Source of the DNA: UBA5972 sp964480735
GTDB lineage: Bacteria > Pseudomonadota > Alphaproteobacteria > Rhodobacterales > Rhodobacteraceae
Direction of reading: 5' to 3'
DNA: 64,000 nt
Assembly (NCBI GenBank): GCA_964480735.1
Contig: CAYZQS010000002.1
Location: 19,954-83,953, forward strand
Program-made: the position numbers and the translations under genes
Shown: positions 53,227-62,640 of the stretch, in pieces
Layout: every line of letters starts with the position of its first letter
Position numbering within the stretch: position 1 is the first letter of the stretch
The notes under the pieces: model-generated
What the model was told of the DNA's origin: nothing
What the model saw: the letters and a program-made list of their open reading frames with translations, nothing else
Database searches by the model: none

Positions 53227-54432
53227 ATGAGCCGCGACGTTGTCATCGTATCAACCGCCAGAACACCAATTGGCAAGGCATACCGGGGGGCGTTTAACGA
53301 CACCCAGGCGCAGGAACTGGCCGGGCACGCCATCGCCAACGCGGTGTCCCGCGCCGGGCTTGAGGGTGCGGAAATTGAAGATGTGGTGATGGGTGCAGCG
53401 CTGCAGCAGGGATCATCAGGGTCCAACATCGCGCGGCAGGCCGCCATTCGGGCAGGTTTGCCCACTTCGGTTTCCGGCATGTCCGTGGACCGGCAGTGCG
53501 CTTCGGGTCTGATGGCGATTTCGGTGATGGCCGGGCGCATTGCATCCGGTGACATTGACATGGGCGTGGCCGGAGGGGTGGAAAGCGTGTCGTTGGTGCA
53601 GACAGGTGCCATGAACCAAAGCCGCGCCGCTGATCCGTGGCTGGTGGCGCACCGGCCTGATATTTACATGACCATGTTGGAAACAGCGGAAATCGTGGCG
53701 GATTGCTATGGAATTACCCGCGATGCCCAGGACGAATTCGCGGCGCAATCGCACCAGCGCACGGCGGCGGCACAAGCGGCAGGTCATTTGGACGCTGAAA
53801 TCGCGCCGCTGGCGTCGGTCAAAAAGGTGAAGGACAAGGAAACCGGAGACATCTCTGATGTGCCGGTCACGCTGGCCTTGGACGAAGGGCTTCGGGCCGG
53901 AACAACTGTGGAAAGCCTCGCCGGGCTAAACCCTGTTTTTTCAGGCGGGCAGACGGTGGCGCAGGGGCAGTTTATTACCGCCGGCAATGCCAGCCAATTG
54001 TCAGACGGCGCGGCGGCGCTGGTGGTGATGGACGCCAAAACCGCCGCACAGCGCGGGCTGAAGCCACTTGGCCTGTTCCGCGGTGTGGCCACCATGGGCT
54101 GTGATCCCGACGAGATGGGTATAGGGCCGGTGTTTGCGGTACCAAAGCTGCTGGAGAAAAACGGGCTGAATATCGACGACATCGATATTTGGGAACTGAA
54201 CGAGGCCTTCGCTTCGCAGGCACTTTATTGTCGGGACCGTCTGGGTATTGACCCGGCAAAGCTGAACGTCAGCGGCGGCGCAATTGCCATCGGGCATCCC
54301 TACGGCATGTCGGGTGCAAGAATGAGCGGGCATATCCTGATTGAAGGCGCGCGACGCGGAGCCAGGTTGGGCGTGGTGACCATGTGTGTTGGCGGCGGCA
54401 TGGGTGCCGCCGGGTTGTTTGAAATTCTGTAA
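53227..54432 (+). CDS. Acetyl-CoA acyltransferase (thiolase)
   Basis: A 401-residue catalytically complete thiolase: Cys91 in VDRQCASGLMAI, the GHPYGMSGARMSGH His loop and the second Cys in TMCVGGGMGAAG. It removes acetyl-CoA in the last step of a beta-oxidation round. It contrasts with the Cys-less thiolase upstream in the same operon. AGAGGAAC precedes the ATG. Confidence 0.92.
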   Translation: MSRDVVIVSTARTPIGKAYRGAFNDTQAQELAGHAIANAVSRAGLEGAEIEDVVMGAALQQGSSGSNIARQAAIRAGLPTSVSGMSVDRQCASGLMAISVMAGRIASGDIDMGVAGGVESVSLVQTGAMNQSRAADPWLVAHRPDIYMTMLETAEIVADCYGITRDAQDEFAAQSHQRTAAAQAAGHLDAEIAPLASVKKVKDKETGDISDVPVTLALDEGLRAGTTVESLAGLNPVFSGGQTVAQGQFITAGNASQLSDGAAALVVMDAKTAAQRGLKPLGLFRGVATMGCDPDEMGIGPVFAVPKLLEKNGLNIDDIDIWELNEAFASQALYCRDRLGIDPAKLNVSGGAIAIGHPYGMSGARMSGHILIEGARRGARLGVVTMCVGGGMGAAGLFEIL

Positions 54433-54447
54433 GAATAAGGTCTGAAC

Positions 54448-56370
54448 ATGGATGATCCGGTAACCACCGAAATCAGAGGCAACATCGCAATTGTCACGAT
54501 CGACAATCCGCCGGTCAATGCTTTGGGGCAGGCCGTCAGGCAGGGGTTGATTGCGCAGGTGGAAGCCGCCGCCGCCGACGACGCCATCGCCGCCATCATC
54601 ATTACCGGCGCCGGTCGGACCTTTCCGGCAGGGGCTGACATTCGCGAATTTGGTGCACCACCTAAAGAGCCCGGCCTGCCGGATGTGTGCAACCGGATTG
54701 AGGCTGTGCATAAACCGGTGATCGCCGCTATTCACGGCACGGCGCTTGGCGGCGGGCTGGAAGTGGCGCTGGGTTCACATTTTCGCATCGCGGTGCCCTC
54801 AGCGCGACTTGGCCTGCCCGAAGTGCACTTGGGCATTCTGGCGGGCGCTGGTGGCACGCAGCGGTTGACGCGGATCACGGGCGCTGCGGCGTCTTTGGAC
54901 ATCATGACCACCGGAGCGCCGATTTCCGCTGAAAAGGGGGTGGCTCTGGGCGTGATCGACCGCATGGCCAACGGTGATCTGCTTGCCGATGCTTTGGCTT
55001 ATGCCGCTGAAATTGTTGCCAATAAAACCGTGATCAGCCGCACGTGTGACCGCACTCCCAAGAACGAGTCCGCGGCAGACCGTGATGCCGCCATTGCCGC
55101 CATGCGCGATAAACTGGCGAAAACCGCCAAGGGCCTGTTTTCACCGTTTAAGATCGTAGATTGTGTTCAGGCCGCCTATGACCGCCCGTTCGCTGCGGGC
55201 TTGAAGGCCGAACGCCAGAATTTCGCTGAATGTCTGGCNNNNNNNNNNNNNNNNNNNNNNNNNNNNNNNNNNNNNNNNNNNNNNNNNNNNNNNNNNNNNN
55301 NNNNNNNNNNNNNNNNNNNNNNNNNNNNNNNNNNNNNNGGGATCATGGATCGCTACGCCGGCAGCACGGCCTATGCAGATTTAAGCGATGCCGACATGAT
55401 CATCGAGGCGGTTTTTGAGGACATGGCCGTCAAAAAGGCGGTGTTTGCCGAGTTGGACAAAGTGGCAAAGGCTGGTGCAGTGTTGGCCTCCAACACATCC
55501 TATCTGAACATCGACGAAATTGCTACCGCCACCAAACGGCCCGGGGACGTGCTGGGGCTGCATTTCTTTTCCCCGGCCAACATAATGCGCCTGCTGGAAA
55601 TCGTGGTGCCGTCAGGCGTCAGCGACGATGCGGTTGCCACCGGTTTTGCACTGGCCAAAATGATGCGCAAAGTGCCGGTTCGCGCGGCCAATCAGGATGG
55701 TTTCATCGGCAACCGCATGTTGTCGGTCTATGCCCAAACCGCGCATCACATGATGGAGGACGGCGCCTCGCCCTACGCCATAGATGCGGCGCTGCGCGAT
55801 TTTGGCTATCCCATGGGGGTGTTTCAGGTCTCTGATCTGGCGGGCAATGATATCGGCTGGGCCAACCGCAAACGCAACGCGGCCACCCGTGACCCCAACG
55901 CCCGATACGTGGAAATCGCCGACCGGATTTGCGAAAACGGCTGGTTTGGGCAGAAAACCGGGCGCGGGTTTTACAACTATCCCGATGGTGTGCGTATTGG
56001 CGTGGAAAACCCTGAATTGCTGCCGATAATTGCGGCGGAACAGGCCAAAAAGGGCATCACGCCCCGCGAATTTTCTGCAGACGAGATCATACGCCGCTAT
56101 CTGGCCGCGATGATCAACGCCGGTGCCAATGTACTGTACTCCAAGGCTGCCTTGCGCCCCTCTGACATCGACGTCACTTTGCTGTTTGGCTATGGCTTCC
56201 CGCGCTTTCGCGGCGGGCCGATGAAATACGCCGATCACATCGGGCTGGACAATGTGCTGGCTGACGTGCGCGAATTTGAAAAAGAGGACCCGATGTTTTG
56301 GACCCCGTCACCGCTGCTGGTTGAACTGGTGGAAAAAGGTGCGGATTTTGACAGTTTGAACAACCAGTAG
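54448..56370 (+). CDS. FadJ-like enoyl-CoA hydratase / 3-hydroxyacyl-CoA dehydrogenase, interrupted by gap
   Basis: About 640 codons as laid out. Residues 1-190 are a crotonase domain (TGAGRTFPAGADIREFG, IHGTALGGGLEVAL, LGILAGAGGTQRLTR). After the gap comes a 3-hydroxyacyl-CoA dehydrogenase domain (DADMIIEAVFEDMAVKKA, LASNTSYLNIDEIA, GLHFFSPANIMRLLEIV), with the second C-terminal repeat at about residues 560-630. The NAD-binding glycine motif lies in the gap. It carries out two consecutive beta-oxidation steps. The frame stays open across the N run by chance, so true length is uncertain. Confidence 0.87.
   Translation: MDDPVTTEIRGNIAIVTIDNPPVNALGQAVRQGLIAQVEAAAADDAIAAIIITGAGRTFPAGADIREFGAPPKEPGLPDVCNRIEAVHKPVIAAIHGTALGGGLEVALGSHFRIAVPSARLGLPEVHLGILAGAGGTQRLTRITGAAASLDIMTTGAPISAEKGVALGVIDRMANGDLLADALAYAAEIVANKTVISRTCDRTPKNESAADRDAAIAAMRDKLAKTAKGLFSPFKIVDCVQAAYDRPFAAGLKAERQNFAECLXXXXXXXXXXXXXXXXXXXXXXXXXXXXXXXXXXGIMDRYAGSTAYADLSDADMIIEAVFEDMAVKKAVFAELDKVAKAGAVLASNTSYLNIDEIATATKRPGDVLGLHFFSPANIMRLLEIVVPSGVSDDAVATGFALAKMMRKVPVRAANQDGFIGNRMLSVYAQTAHHMMEDGASPYAIDAALRDFGYPMGVFQVSDLAGNDIGWANRKRNAATRDPNARYVEIADRICENGWFGQKTGRGFYNYPDGVRIGVENPELLPIIAAEQAKKGITPREFSADEIIRRYLAAMINAGANVLYSKAALRPSDIDVTLLFGYGFPRFRGGPMKYADHIGLDNVLADVREFEKEDPMFWTPSPLLVELVEKGADFDSLNNQ
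55239..55338. other. Assembly gap (100 N)
   Basis: Placeholder gap inside the FadJ-like gene, hiding the linker and the NAD-binding loop. Confidence 0.99.
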
Positions 56371-56378
56371 GCGGCAAC

Positions 56379-57575
56379 ATGGACCTGAGTTTCACACCCA
56401 AACAAGAGGAATTCCGCCAAGAGGTGCGGGCATTTTTGGCGGCCAAGCTGCCGCCGGAATACGCCCGTAAAGTGGACCTGGGCGCTGAACTCACCAAAGA
56501 GGAAACCGAAGACTGGCAAGCCATTTTGGAAGCACAGGGCTGGTTGGTGCCATCCTGGCCGGTGGAGCGTGGCGGCACAGGCTGGGGCCCGGTTGAAAAA
56601 TTCATCTTTGAAGAAGAATGCGCCATTGCCAACGCCCCGCGCGTGGTACCATTTGGATTTTCCATGCTGGCGCCGGTGTTGCTGAAATTTGGTTCCAAAG
56701 AGCAATGTGATTACTGGTTGCCGCGCATGCGCACCGGCGCTGACTGGTGGTGTCAGGGCTATTCTGAACCCGGCGCGGGCTCTGATCTGGCGGCTTTGAA
56801 AACCGCAGCCGTCAGGGACGGCGACCACTATGTGGTCAACGGCCAGAAAACCTGGACGACGCTGGGCCAATACGCCGATATGATTTTCTGTCTGGTCCGC
56901 ACCTCAAACGAGGGCAAACGACAGGAAGGTATCTCGTTTTTGCTGATTGATATGAAGTCACCGGGCATCGAAGTGCGCCCAATCCGCACCATCGATGGCG
57001 GCTTCGAAGTGAACGAGATTTTCTTTACCGACGTGCGCGTGCCTGTGCAAAATCTGGTGGGTGAGGAAAACAAAGGCTGGACCTACGCCAAATATCTGCT
57101 GACCCACGAGCGCACAAATACTGCGCAGGTTGGTACATCCAACACCCGGCTTGACCGGCTGAAATCAATCGCCCGGGATCAGGTGAAAAATGGTGTACCC
57201 CTGTCTGACGATCCGCTGTTTGCCGCCCGCATCGCCAAAGTTGAAATCGCTTTGCGCAATCTTGAAACCACCAATCTGCGGGTTTTGGCCGACGTGGCGC
57301 AAGGCGGTGCGCCGGTGGTGGAAAGTTCAATGCTGAAAGTCATCGGCACCGATGTGCGGCAGGAAATTGACAACCTGACCCGCCGCGCGGTGGGCCGCAA
57401 TGCTGTGGCTTATGTGCCGGAAACGCTGGAGGCAGGTTATAACGGCGCGGACATCGTGCCGGACTATGCGGTGATGGCCGCATCGCGATACTTTAACAAC
57501 CGCAAAATTTCGATCTTTGCCGGGTCAAATGAAATTCAGAAAAACATCATCACCAAGATTATACTGGGGCTGTAG
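56379..57575 (+). CDS. Acyl-CoA dehydrogenase (member 1 of pair)
   Basis: A 398-residue FAD-dependent acyl-CoA dehydrogenase: WWCQGYSEPGAGSDLAALKT in the middle is the FAD/substrate loop, VNGQKTWTT the flavin edge and IFAGSNEIQKNII the C-terminal segment. It follows the FadJ-like stop by 8 bases and lies 2 bases before a second, smaller paralogue. Such adjacent unequal pairs usually form alpha2beta2 dehydrogenases for bulky, e.g. steroid side-chain, acyl-CoAs. Electrons go to ETF. Confidence 0.9.
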   Translation: MDLSFTPKQEEFRQEVRAFLAAKLPPEYARKVDLGAELTKEETEDWQAILEAQGWLVPSWPVERGGTGWGPVEKFIFEEECAIANAPRVVPFGFSMLAPVLLKFGSKEQCDYWLPRMRTGADWWCQGYSEPGAGSDLAALKTAAVRDGDHYVVNGQKTWTTLGQYADMIFCLVRTSNEGKRQEGISFLLIDMKSPGIEVRPIRTIDGGFEVNEIFFTDVRVPVQNLVGEENKGWTYAKYLLTHERTNTAQVGTSNTRLDRLKSIARDQVKNGVPLSDDPLFAARIAKVEIALRNLETTNLRVLADVAQGGAPVVESSMLKVIGTDVRQEIDNLTRRAVGRNAVAYVPETLEAGYNGADIVPDYAVMAASRYFNNRKISIFAGSNEIQKNIITKIILGL

Positions 57576-57577
57576 AA

Positions 57578-58720
57578 ATGGACTTTGCCCACAGCGAAGA
57601 GCGTCGCATGTTACAAGACACGCTGGGCCGGTATTTTGAAAATGAATATTCCATTGCGCGGCGTGGTGCTGCGGCCACGTCAGAGCCTGGATTTGATGCT
57701 GAAGTTTGGTCTCAACTGGCAGAGCTTGGCGTTTTCGCCGCGCTGTTTTCGGAGGAACAAGGCGGCTTTGGCGGCACCGGGTTTGATATCGCAGTGGTGT
57801 TCGAGGCCGTGGGGCGTGCGCTGATGACGGGACCGCTGATTGACTCTGTTCTGTTGGCCGGCGGTGCGGTTGCTGCCTCTGAAAACACTCAACACGCTGA
57901 ATACCTTGAGAAAATCCTTGATGGCAGGGCCCGCGCGGCGTTCGCGCATTATGAAAGTCAGGGTCGTCACAACCTTTCCTTTGTGCAAACCAAAGCGGTG
58001 CAAAACGGTGAAAACTGGATTTTGAGCGGGCAAAAACACATGGTTCGCAACTGCCTTGGCGCTGATCACATCGTGGTTTCAGCCCGCATAAGCGGTACCG
58101 CGAATGACAGCGACGGATTGGCGCTGTTCTTACTGCCAAGTGGCGCGCCGGGGGTTGAGATCAGCGATTTTGCAACTGTGGATGGTGCAAAAGCGGCCAA
58201 TCTGAAACTTTCAAACGTTGATCTGCCGGGGTCCGCTTTGGTGTGCGGGCAAAGCTCAACTGCCAAAGTATTGGAAACCGTTGTCGGCCGCGCCACGTTG
58301 GCGGTTTGTGCCGAAGCCCTTGGCATCATGGACAGCATCAAAACGCTGACCATCGAGTATCTGCGCACCCGCAAGCAATTTGGCGTTGCCATCGGGGCGT
58401 TTCAGGCTTTGCAACATCGAATGGCTGAAATTTTATTGGAAATCGAACAGGCCAAATCCGCCGTCATCAACGCCGCCGCCGCGCTTGACAGTGCGCGAAT
58501 TGAACGGGAGCAATCGTTGTCTGCCGCCAAATATACTATTGCACGCGTTGGCGCGTTGGTGGCTGAGGAAGCCATCCAGATGCACGGCGGCATTGGCATG
58601 ACGTGGGAATATGATCTGGGGCATTTTGCCAAGCGTTTGATCCTGATTGACCATGAATTTGGCGATGAAGATTATCATTTGCAGCGGTTTATTGATTTTG
58701 GCCGGTTGGCGGAAAGCTGA
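57578..58720 (+). CDS. Acyl-CoA dehydrogenase (member 2 of pair)
   Basis: A 380-residue paralogue: LGVFAALFSEEQGGFGG, ILSGQKHMVRNCLGADH and IQMHGGIGMTWEYDLGHF. The middle FAD loop is less conserved than in member 1 (no EPGAGSD), as expected for the non-equivalent partner of a heteromeric dehydrogenase. It starts 2 bases after the upstream stop and is the last gene of the catabolic operon. Confidence 0.88.
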   Translation: MDFAHSEERRMLQDTLGRYFENEYSIARRGAAATSEPGFDAEVWSQLAELGVFAALFSEEQGGFGGTGFDIAVVFEAVGRALMTGPLIDSVLLAGGAVAASENTQHAEYLEKILDGRARAAFAHYESQGRHNLSFVQTKAVQNGENWILSGQKHMVRNCLGADHIVVSARISGTANDSDGLALFLLPSGAPGVEISDFATVDGAKAANLKLSNVDLPGSALVCGQSSTAKVLETVVGRATLAVCAEALGIMDSIKTLTIEYLRTRKQFGVAIGAFQALQHRMAEILLEIEQAKSAVINAAAALDSARIEREQSLSAAKYTIARVGALVAEEAIQMHGGIGMTWEYDLGHFAKRLILIDHEFGDEDYHLQRFIDFGRLAES

Positions 58721-58813
58721 TTGGTTCGCCACCGGTTTGCAGCTATTTGACAGCCGGTTCGACACCATGCGAATATGCGGCGTTGCGGCCCCCGCCGCGC
58801 CAAGGAGACCGCC

Positions 58814-59254
58814 ATGAACGACCTGCCGGATACCGACTATTGGAACGCATTTCGTGCCAATTCCCACGGGATATTATCTTGGCAGAAGCTGGACGTTTTC
58901 TGGGCGAATCTGGTTCAGGCGGACAGGCCGTGGTATGTTTTTGAACTTGGCGGGCCGGCCCCGGAACAATCGTTAACAAACCGCCAGCTGATTGATTTTC
59001 TGGCCAGCGCCACGGAATTCGCCAAACAGCGCGGTCAACCGGAATATTGCGGCTGTGTCTATGTGGACGACATGCAAGCGCCCGGGTTTATCCGGATATT
59101 TGACCCAAAGAATATGGGATCGGCCTGTGGCGGCTCCGGCAACATAATCATGCCAAAATGGAATCTCTCGCGATTAAAACCGGAATCCCTACCGGACGCG
59201 GACACACCAGCGGCAAGTTCAACCTGGATATCGCGCATCCTAAAACGGGCGTGA
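58814..59254 (+). CDS. Conserved small protein of unknown function
   Basis: A 146-residue soluble protein from ATG 58814 (AAGGAGA 7 bases upstream). YCGCVYVDDMQAPGFIRIFD and DPKNMGSACGGSG, then LSRLKPE, match a short alphaproteobacterial hypothetical family as I recall it. The usual family ends near that LSRLKPE, so the last 30 residues may be a species-specific tail or follow from a late frameshift. No function is known to me. Confidence 0.7.
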   Translation: MNDLPDTDYWNAFRANSHGILSWQKLDVFWANLVQADRPWYVFELGGPAPEQSLTNRQLIDFLASATEFAKQRGQPEYCGCVYVDDMQAPGFIRIFDPKNMGSACGGSGNIIMPKWNLSRLKPESLPDADTPAASSTWISRILKRA

Positions 59255-59377
59255 ATTGCAAGATCACCACCCGTCTGTTTCCACGCAATTCAAGCGCATT
59301 AATTTGCCTAATCCCTCTGGACAGACCGCTGCACCTATCCTAAAACCGCGCGACCCAAGGCCAGCGGCCTGACCCGT

Positions 59378-59452
59378 GCCCGGGTAGCTCAGTGGTAGAG
59401 CAGTGGACTGAAAATCCTCGTGTCGGTAGTTCAATTCTACCCCCGGGCACCA
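59378..59452 (+). tRNA. tRNA-Phe (GAA)
   Basis: A 75-base cloverleaf: acceptor arms GCCCGGG and CCCGGGC, D-stem GCTC/GAGC, anticodon loop CTGAAAA with anticodon GAA, T-arm GGTAG-TTCAATT-CTACC and encoded CCA. The anticodon stem GTGGA/TCCTC has one apparent T-T mismatch at the second pair. The D-loop is one base short of the common form. Both look compatible with function. Confidence 0.93.
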
Positions 59453-59611
59453 TTTTTCGAATTGCGTGATTTCTGCCCACTCAATTTCAAATTGAATAGT
59501 CGACCGATCTGTCTCTTTTCAAGAATTCGCCTGTCAATTGACATTATTTGACCCAATTCGTCTGCAAATTGGCGGCATCAAGATACGTGGAAATTTTAGA
59601 GTTTATATCCA

Positions 59612-61057
59612 GTGACGGCCAAAGACATACTTTCAGAGGCACAAAAGAGTTCAATGTTGAGTTCTTTAAGCCAGCGTTTTGGGCAACTGATCGTCGGGTT
59701 TCAGGCCAACGGTGATGCGCTGTCAGAACAAGAGATCGCGCGTCTTCGCAAAAAGATGACCGATTACGCCGGAGACGGTCTTCAGAACATTGCGCAGCGA
59801 CAGTGGATATACGTTGGCACCTGTCTGCTGATGGCGTTTTATTACACGCCGCAAGTCGCTGTGATGAGCTTTTTGCTGTTTCAGGCGGCGGAACTAATCG
59901 AATGCTGGTGTTCCAAACGGGTGGTCGACGCCGGCGATATGGACAGTAAAACTGCGGTTAAACTGCAACGTGTGTTGCTTATCAGTGCACTGGTCAGTTC
60001 TGCTTTTGTTGGGTTCATTGCCTATTCTTTGGCGCGGCTGGAAGGGCCAACCACCCATTTCACACCGTTGATATTTCTGTTCACCGGTGCATTATTTGCC
60101 GCCGTAAACAATCGCCAGATGCCTAATATCCTGCTTGTGCGTCTGATCAACTATGGAATTGCCTTTTTGCTGATTCCGATTTTGGATCTGTGGGCGGTGA
60201 AACCGTCTTTGGACTCTGTGTTGTGGTTGCAACTGGCCTCTGTTTTGTTTGCCCTGTATTTTGTTGTTGATTATTCAATGGTCTATCTGGCGCTTTATCG
60301 CCGTAACCTTGATCAGTTGGAAGACCTACGACTGGAGCGCGACAAGGCCAAGGTTGCGTGCGAAGTCAAATCGCAATTTGTTTCCGTGGTAAGCCACGAA
60401 TTGCGCACGCCGTTAACTTCGATCCTTGGCGCGCTTAATCTGCTGTCAGAGGGCGTGTTTGACGATCAACCAGAGCAGGCCAATAAAGTGCTGCAAATTG
60501 CCAATAACAACAGCAAGCACCTTGCCAATCTGATCAACGATCTTCTGGACCTGCAGAAGATTGATTCGGGTCAAATGGACTATAAATTTGTCCAGCATAA
60601 TATGCCGACGATCGTGAAAAAGGCGGTCGAGTCAATCAGCGGAATTGCCGATTCTGCCAACATCAAAATCCGGTTGACCGAAATTGACCAACAGCTGAAA
60701 GCCCCGGTTGATCACGACCGGATACTGCAGGTTTTGGCAAATTTACTGTCAAATGCGATCAAGTTCTCCAAACCGGGTGGGGTGGTCGAGGTTTCTCTGG
60801 TCAAAACTGAGGATCATGCCCGGATTTTAGTGCGCGACAAGGGCATCGGCATTCCGGAAAATTCACATGATCTGGTGTTTGGAAAATTCAGGCAGGTGGA
60901 CAGCTCTGACCACCGGGTTTTTCGGGGCAGTGGCCTTGGCATGAGCATCACCAAACAAATTGTCGAGGACCACGGCGGCACAATTGATTTTGTCAGTCAA
61001 CTGGGCGTCGGCACGACTTTTACAGTGGAATTACCGCTGATGCGGGGAATTGCTTAG
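59612..61057 (+). CDS. Membrane-bound sensor histidine kinase
   Basis: A 481-residue kinase from GTG 59612. Residues about 65-225 contain roughly six membrane segments without a large periplasmic domain. A short coiled coil (NLDQLEDLRLERDKAK) leads to the HisKA domain with phospho-acceptor His262 (VVSHELRTPLTS). The ATPase domain has the N box (NLLSNAIKFSKPGG), G1 (RDKGIGIPE) and G2 (GSGLGMSITKQIVEDHGG). No response regulator is adjacent, so it is an orphan kinase. The signal may be sensed within the membrane. Confidence 0.87.
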   Translation: MTAKDILSEAQKSSMLSSLSQRFGQLIVGFQANGDALSEQEIARLRKKMTDYAGDGLQNIAQRQWIYVGTCLLMAFYYTPQVAVMSFLLFQAAELIECWCSKRVVDAGDMDSKTAVKLQRVLLISALVSSAFVGFIAYSLARLEGPTTHFTPLIFLFTGALFAAVNNRQMPNILLVRLINYGIAFLLIPILDLWAVKPSLDSVLWLQLASVLFALYFVVDYSMVYLALYRRNLDQLEDLRLERDKAKVACEVKSQFVSVVSHELRTPLTSILGALNLLSEGVFDDQPEQANKVLQIANNNSKHLANLINDLLDLQKIDSGQMDYKFVQHNMPTIVKKAVESISGIADSANIKIRLTEIDQQLKAPVDHDRILQVLANLLSNAIKFSKPGGVVEVSLVKTEDHARILVRDKGIGIPENSHDLVFGKFRQVDSSDHRVFRGSGLGMSITKQIVEDHGGTIDFVSQLGVGTTFTVELPLMRGIA

Positions 61058-61071
61058 TGACGTGCCGGAGC

Positions 61072-61920
61072 TCATCTCTGCCCGCGGGCCAAAAACGCCA
61101 GCCGTTCAAACATATGCACGTCCTGCTCGTTCTTTAGCAAAGCACCGTGAAGTTTGGGTAAGGCATCTTTGCCGTCCCGGCGCATGTCTTCAGGTGACAG
61201 GTCCTCGACCATAAGCAACTTTAACCAATCCAAAACTTCGGACGTGGACGGTTTTTTCTTCAGGCCCGGCGTTTCGCGGATTTCAAAAAACTGCGTCAGC
61301 GCCTCTGCCACCAGCGATTTCTTGATGTCCGGGAAATGTACGTCGACGATTTTGCGCATGGTCGCTTCGTCCGGAAATCGGATATAGTGGAAAAAACAGC
61401 GGCGCAAAAATGCATCCGGCAATTCTTTTTCGTTGTTGGACGTGATGATCACGATTGGACGAAAACGGGCCTTGATGGTCTGGTCGGTTTCGTAGACGTA
61501 AAACTCCATCTGATCCAGTTCCTGCAGCAGATCATTTGGAAATTCGATGTCGGCTTTGTCAATCTCGTCAATCAGTAAGACAATCCGCTGGTCGGCCGCA
61601 AAGGCCCGCCACAGCATGCCCTGTTTGATGTAATTGGCGACATCATGCACCTTTTCCTCGCCCAGTTGGCTGTCGCGCAATCGCGATACGGCGTCATATT
61701 CATACAGCCCCTGCTGGGCCTTGGTGGTGGATTTGATATTCCATTCCAGGATCGGCAATCCCAGGCTTTGCGCCACCTGACGGGCCAGTTCGGTTTTGCC
61801 GGTTCCGGGCTCGCCTTTCACCAATAACGGGCGCTCCAACGCGATTGATGCGTTGATGGCAACAGTCAGGTCATCGGTTGCCACATAAGATTTTGTACCG
61901 CCAAATTTCATAATACTCAT
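61072..61920 (-). CDS. MoxR-family AAA ATPase
   Basis: A 282-residue AAA+ protein. Walker A is KGEPGTGKTELAR, Walker B is VLLIDEIDKAD, sensor 1 is IITSNNEKELPDAFLRRC. ATG 61920 follows AAGGG closely; a second in-frame ATG at 61911 is possible. MoxR ATPases act as chaperones for insertion of cofactors or maturation of complexes and usually pair with a VWA-domain protein, but none is adjacent here. It is convergent with the sensor kinase, stops 14 bases apart. Confidence 0.85.
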   Translation of the reverse strand: MSIMKFGGTKSYVATDDLTVAINASIALERPLLVKGEPGTGKTELARQVAQSLGLPILEWNIKSTTKAQQGLYEYDAVSRLRDSQLGEEKVHDVANYIKQGMLWRAFAADQRIVLLIDEIDKADIEFPNDLLQELDQMEFYVYETDQTIKARFRPIVIITSNNEKELPDAFLRRCFFHYIRFPDEATMRKIVDVHFPDIKKSLVAEALTQFFEIRETPGLKKKPSTSEVLDWLKLLMVEDLSPEDMRRDGKDALPKLHGALLKNEQDVHMFERLAFLARGQR

Positions 61921-62096
61921 AAGCCCTTGCAGTATTTCACCGGGCCAATCTATGCAGCTGTTCACGAAGCTGCAAGATGGTTGATTCCGGGGGTGACAAA
62001 GCCGCGCAGGTAAAGTATTTGGTGCCCAAGTGAACATCGGATTTCCGCCAAAGGTCACCGGATGAGTCGCCCAATCATCGCTGCGAGGAGGCCCTT

Positions 62097-62519
62097 ATGA
62101 AAGTGAATGGAACGCTTGAAGCGGAGTATTTCCCAACCGACGACGAAGTATTCATGAATGACCGTCAGCTGGATTATTTTCGTCGCAAACTGACCGGCTG
62201 GAAATCCAGCATATTGGAAGAAAACAGCGATACCATCAAAGATATGCAAGAAGGCACGCGGAATATTCCCGATGTTGCTGACCGTGCTTCAGAGGAAACC
62301 GACCGGGCGCTGGAATTGCGCACGCGCGACCGCCAGCGCAAGCTGGTGACGAAAATTGACAGCGCGCTGCGGCGAATCGAAGACGGCTCTTACGGATATT
62401 GTGATGACACCGGCGAGCCAATTTCGCTAAAACGCCTGAATGCCCGCCCGGTGGCAACCCTGTCACTTGAGGCACAGGAACGCCACGAGCGAAAAGAAAA
62501 AGTGCACCGCGACGATTGA
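62097..62519 (+). CDS. dksA: DksA-type RNA polymerase-binding regulator
   Basis: A 140-residue DksA. Helical N-terminus, coiled-coil tips with DVADRASEETDRALE (the two Asp-Ala acids that act in the secondary channel), then the globular end YGYCDDTGEPISLKRL with ARPVATLSLEAQERHE. Only one of the four zinc-binding Cys of E. coli DksA remains, as in many alphaproteobacteria. It tunes transcription with ppGpp in the stringent response. A strong terminator follows. Confidence 0.92.
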   Translation: MKVNGTLEAEYFPTDDEVFMNDRQLDYFRRKLTGWKSSILEENSDTIKDMQEGTRNIPDVADRASEETDRALELRTRDRQRKLVTKIDSALRRIEDGSYGYCDDTGEPISLKRLNARPVATLSLEAQERHERKEKVHRDD

Positions 62520-62540
62520 AATACCCGTCAGGCAGATTTT

Positions 62541-62574
62541 AAACGCCGGGGTTTCACCGCTCCGGTGTTTTTTG
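62541..62574 (+). terminator. Rho-independent terminator of dksA
   Basis: AAACGCCGG and CCGGTGTTT form a 9-bp stem (one G-T pair) around a 12-base loop, followed by a run of T. It starts 22 bases after the dksA stop. Confidence 0.85.
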
Positions 62575-62580
62575 TTTAAA

Positions 62581-62624
62581 GCGCAATCCGAAAAGTGGGC
62601 ATCGGTTTTCGGATTAAATTGCGC
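62581..62624. repeat. Palindromic intergenic repeat (rhizobial-type)
   Basis: Arms AATCCGAAAA and TTTTCGGATT are perfect (10 bp), enclosed by outer GCGC and GCGC. The core text (GAAAAGTGGG...CGGTTTTCGG) matches, from memory, a palindrome dispersed in great numbers in rhizobial and related alphaproteobacterial genomes. It lies between dksA and the monooxygenase. Confidence 0.7.
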
Positions 62625-62640
62625 GCAAGTTCAAAAGGAT

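Noticed and set aside
59378..59452. tRNA-linked integration site of a genomic island
   Set aside because: No integrase gene nearby and I found no second copy of the tRNA 3' end within the window.
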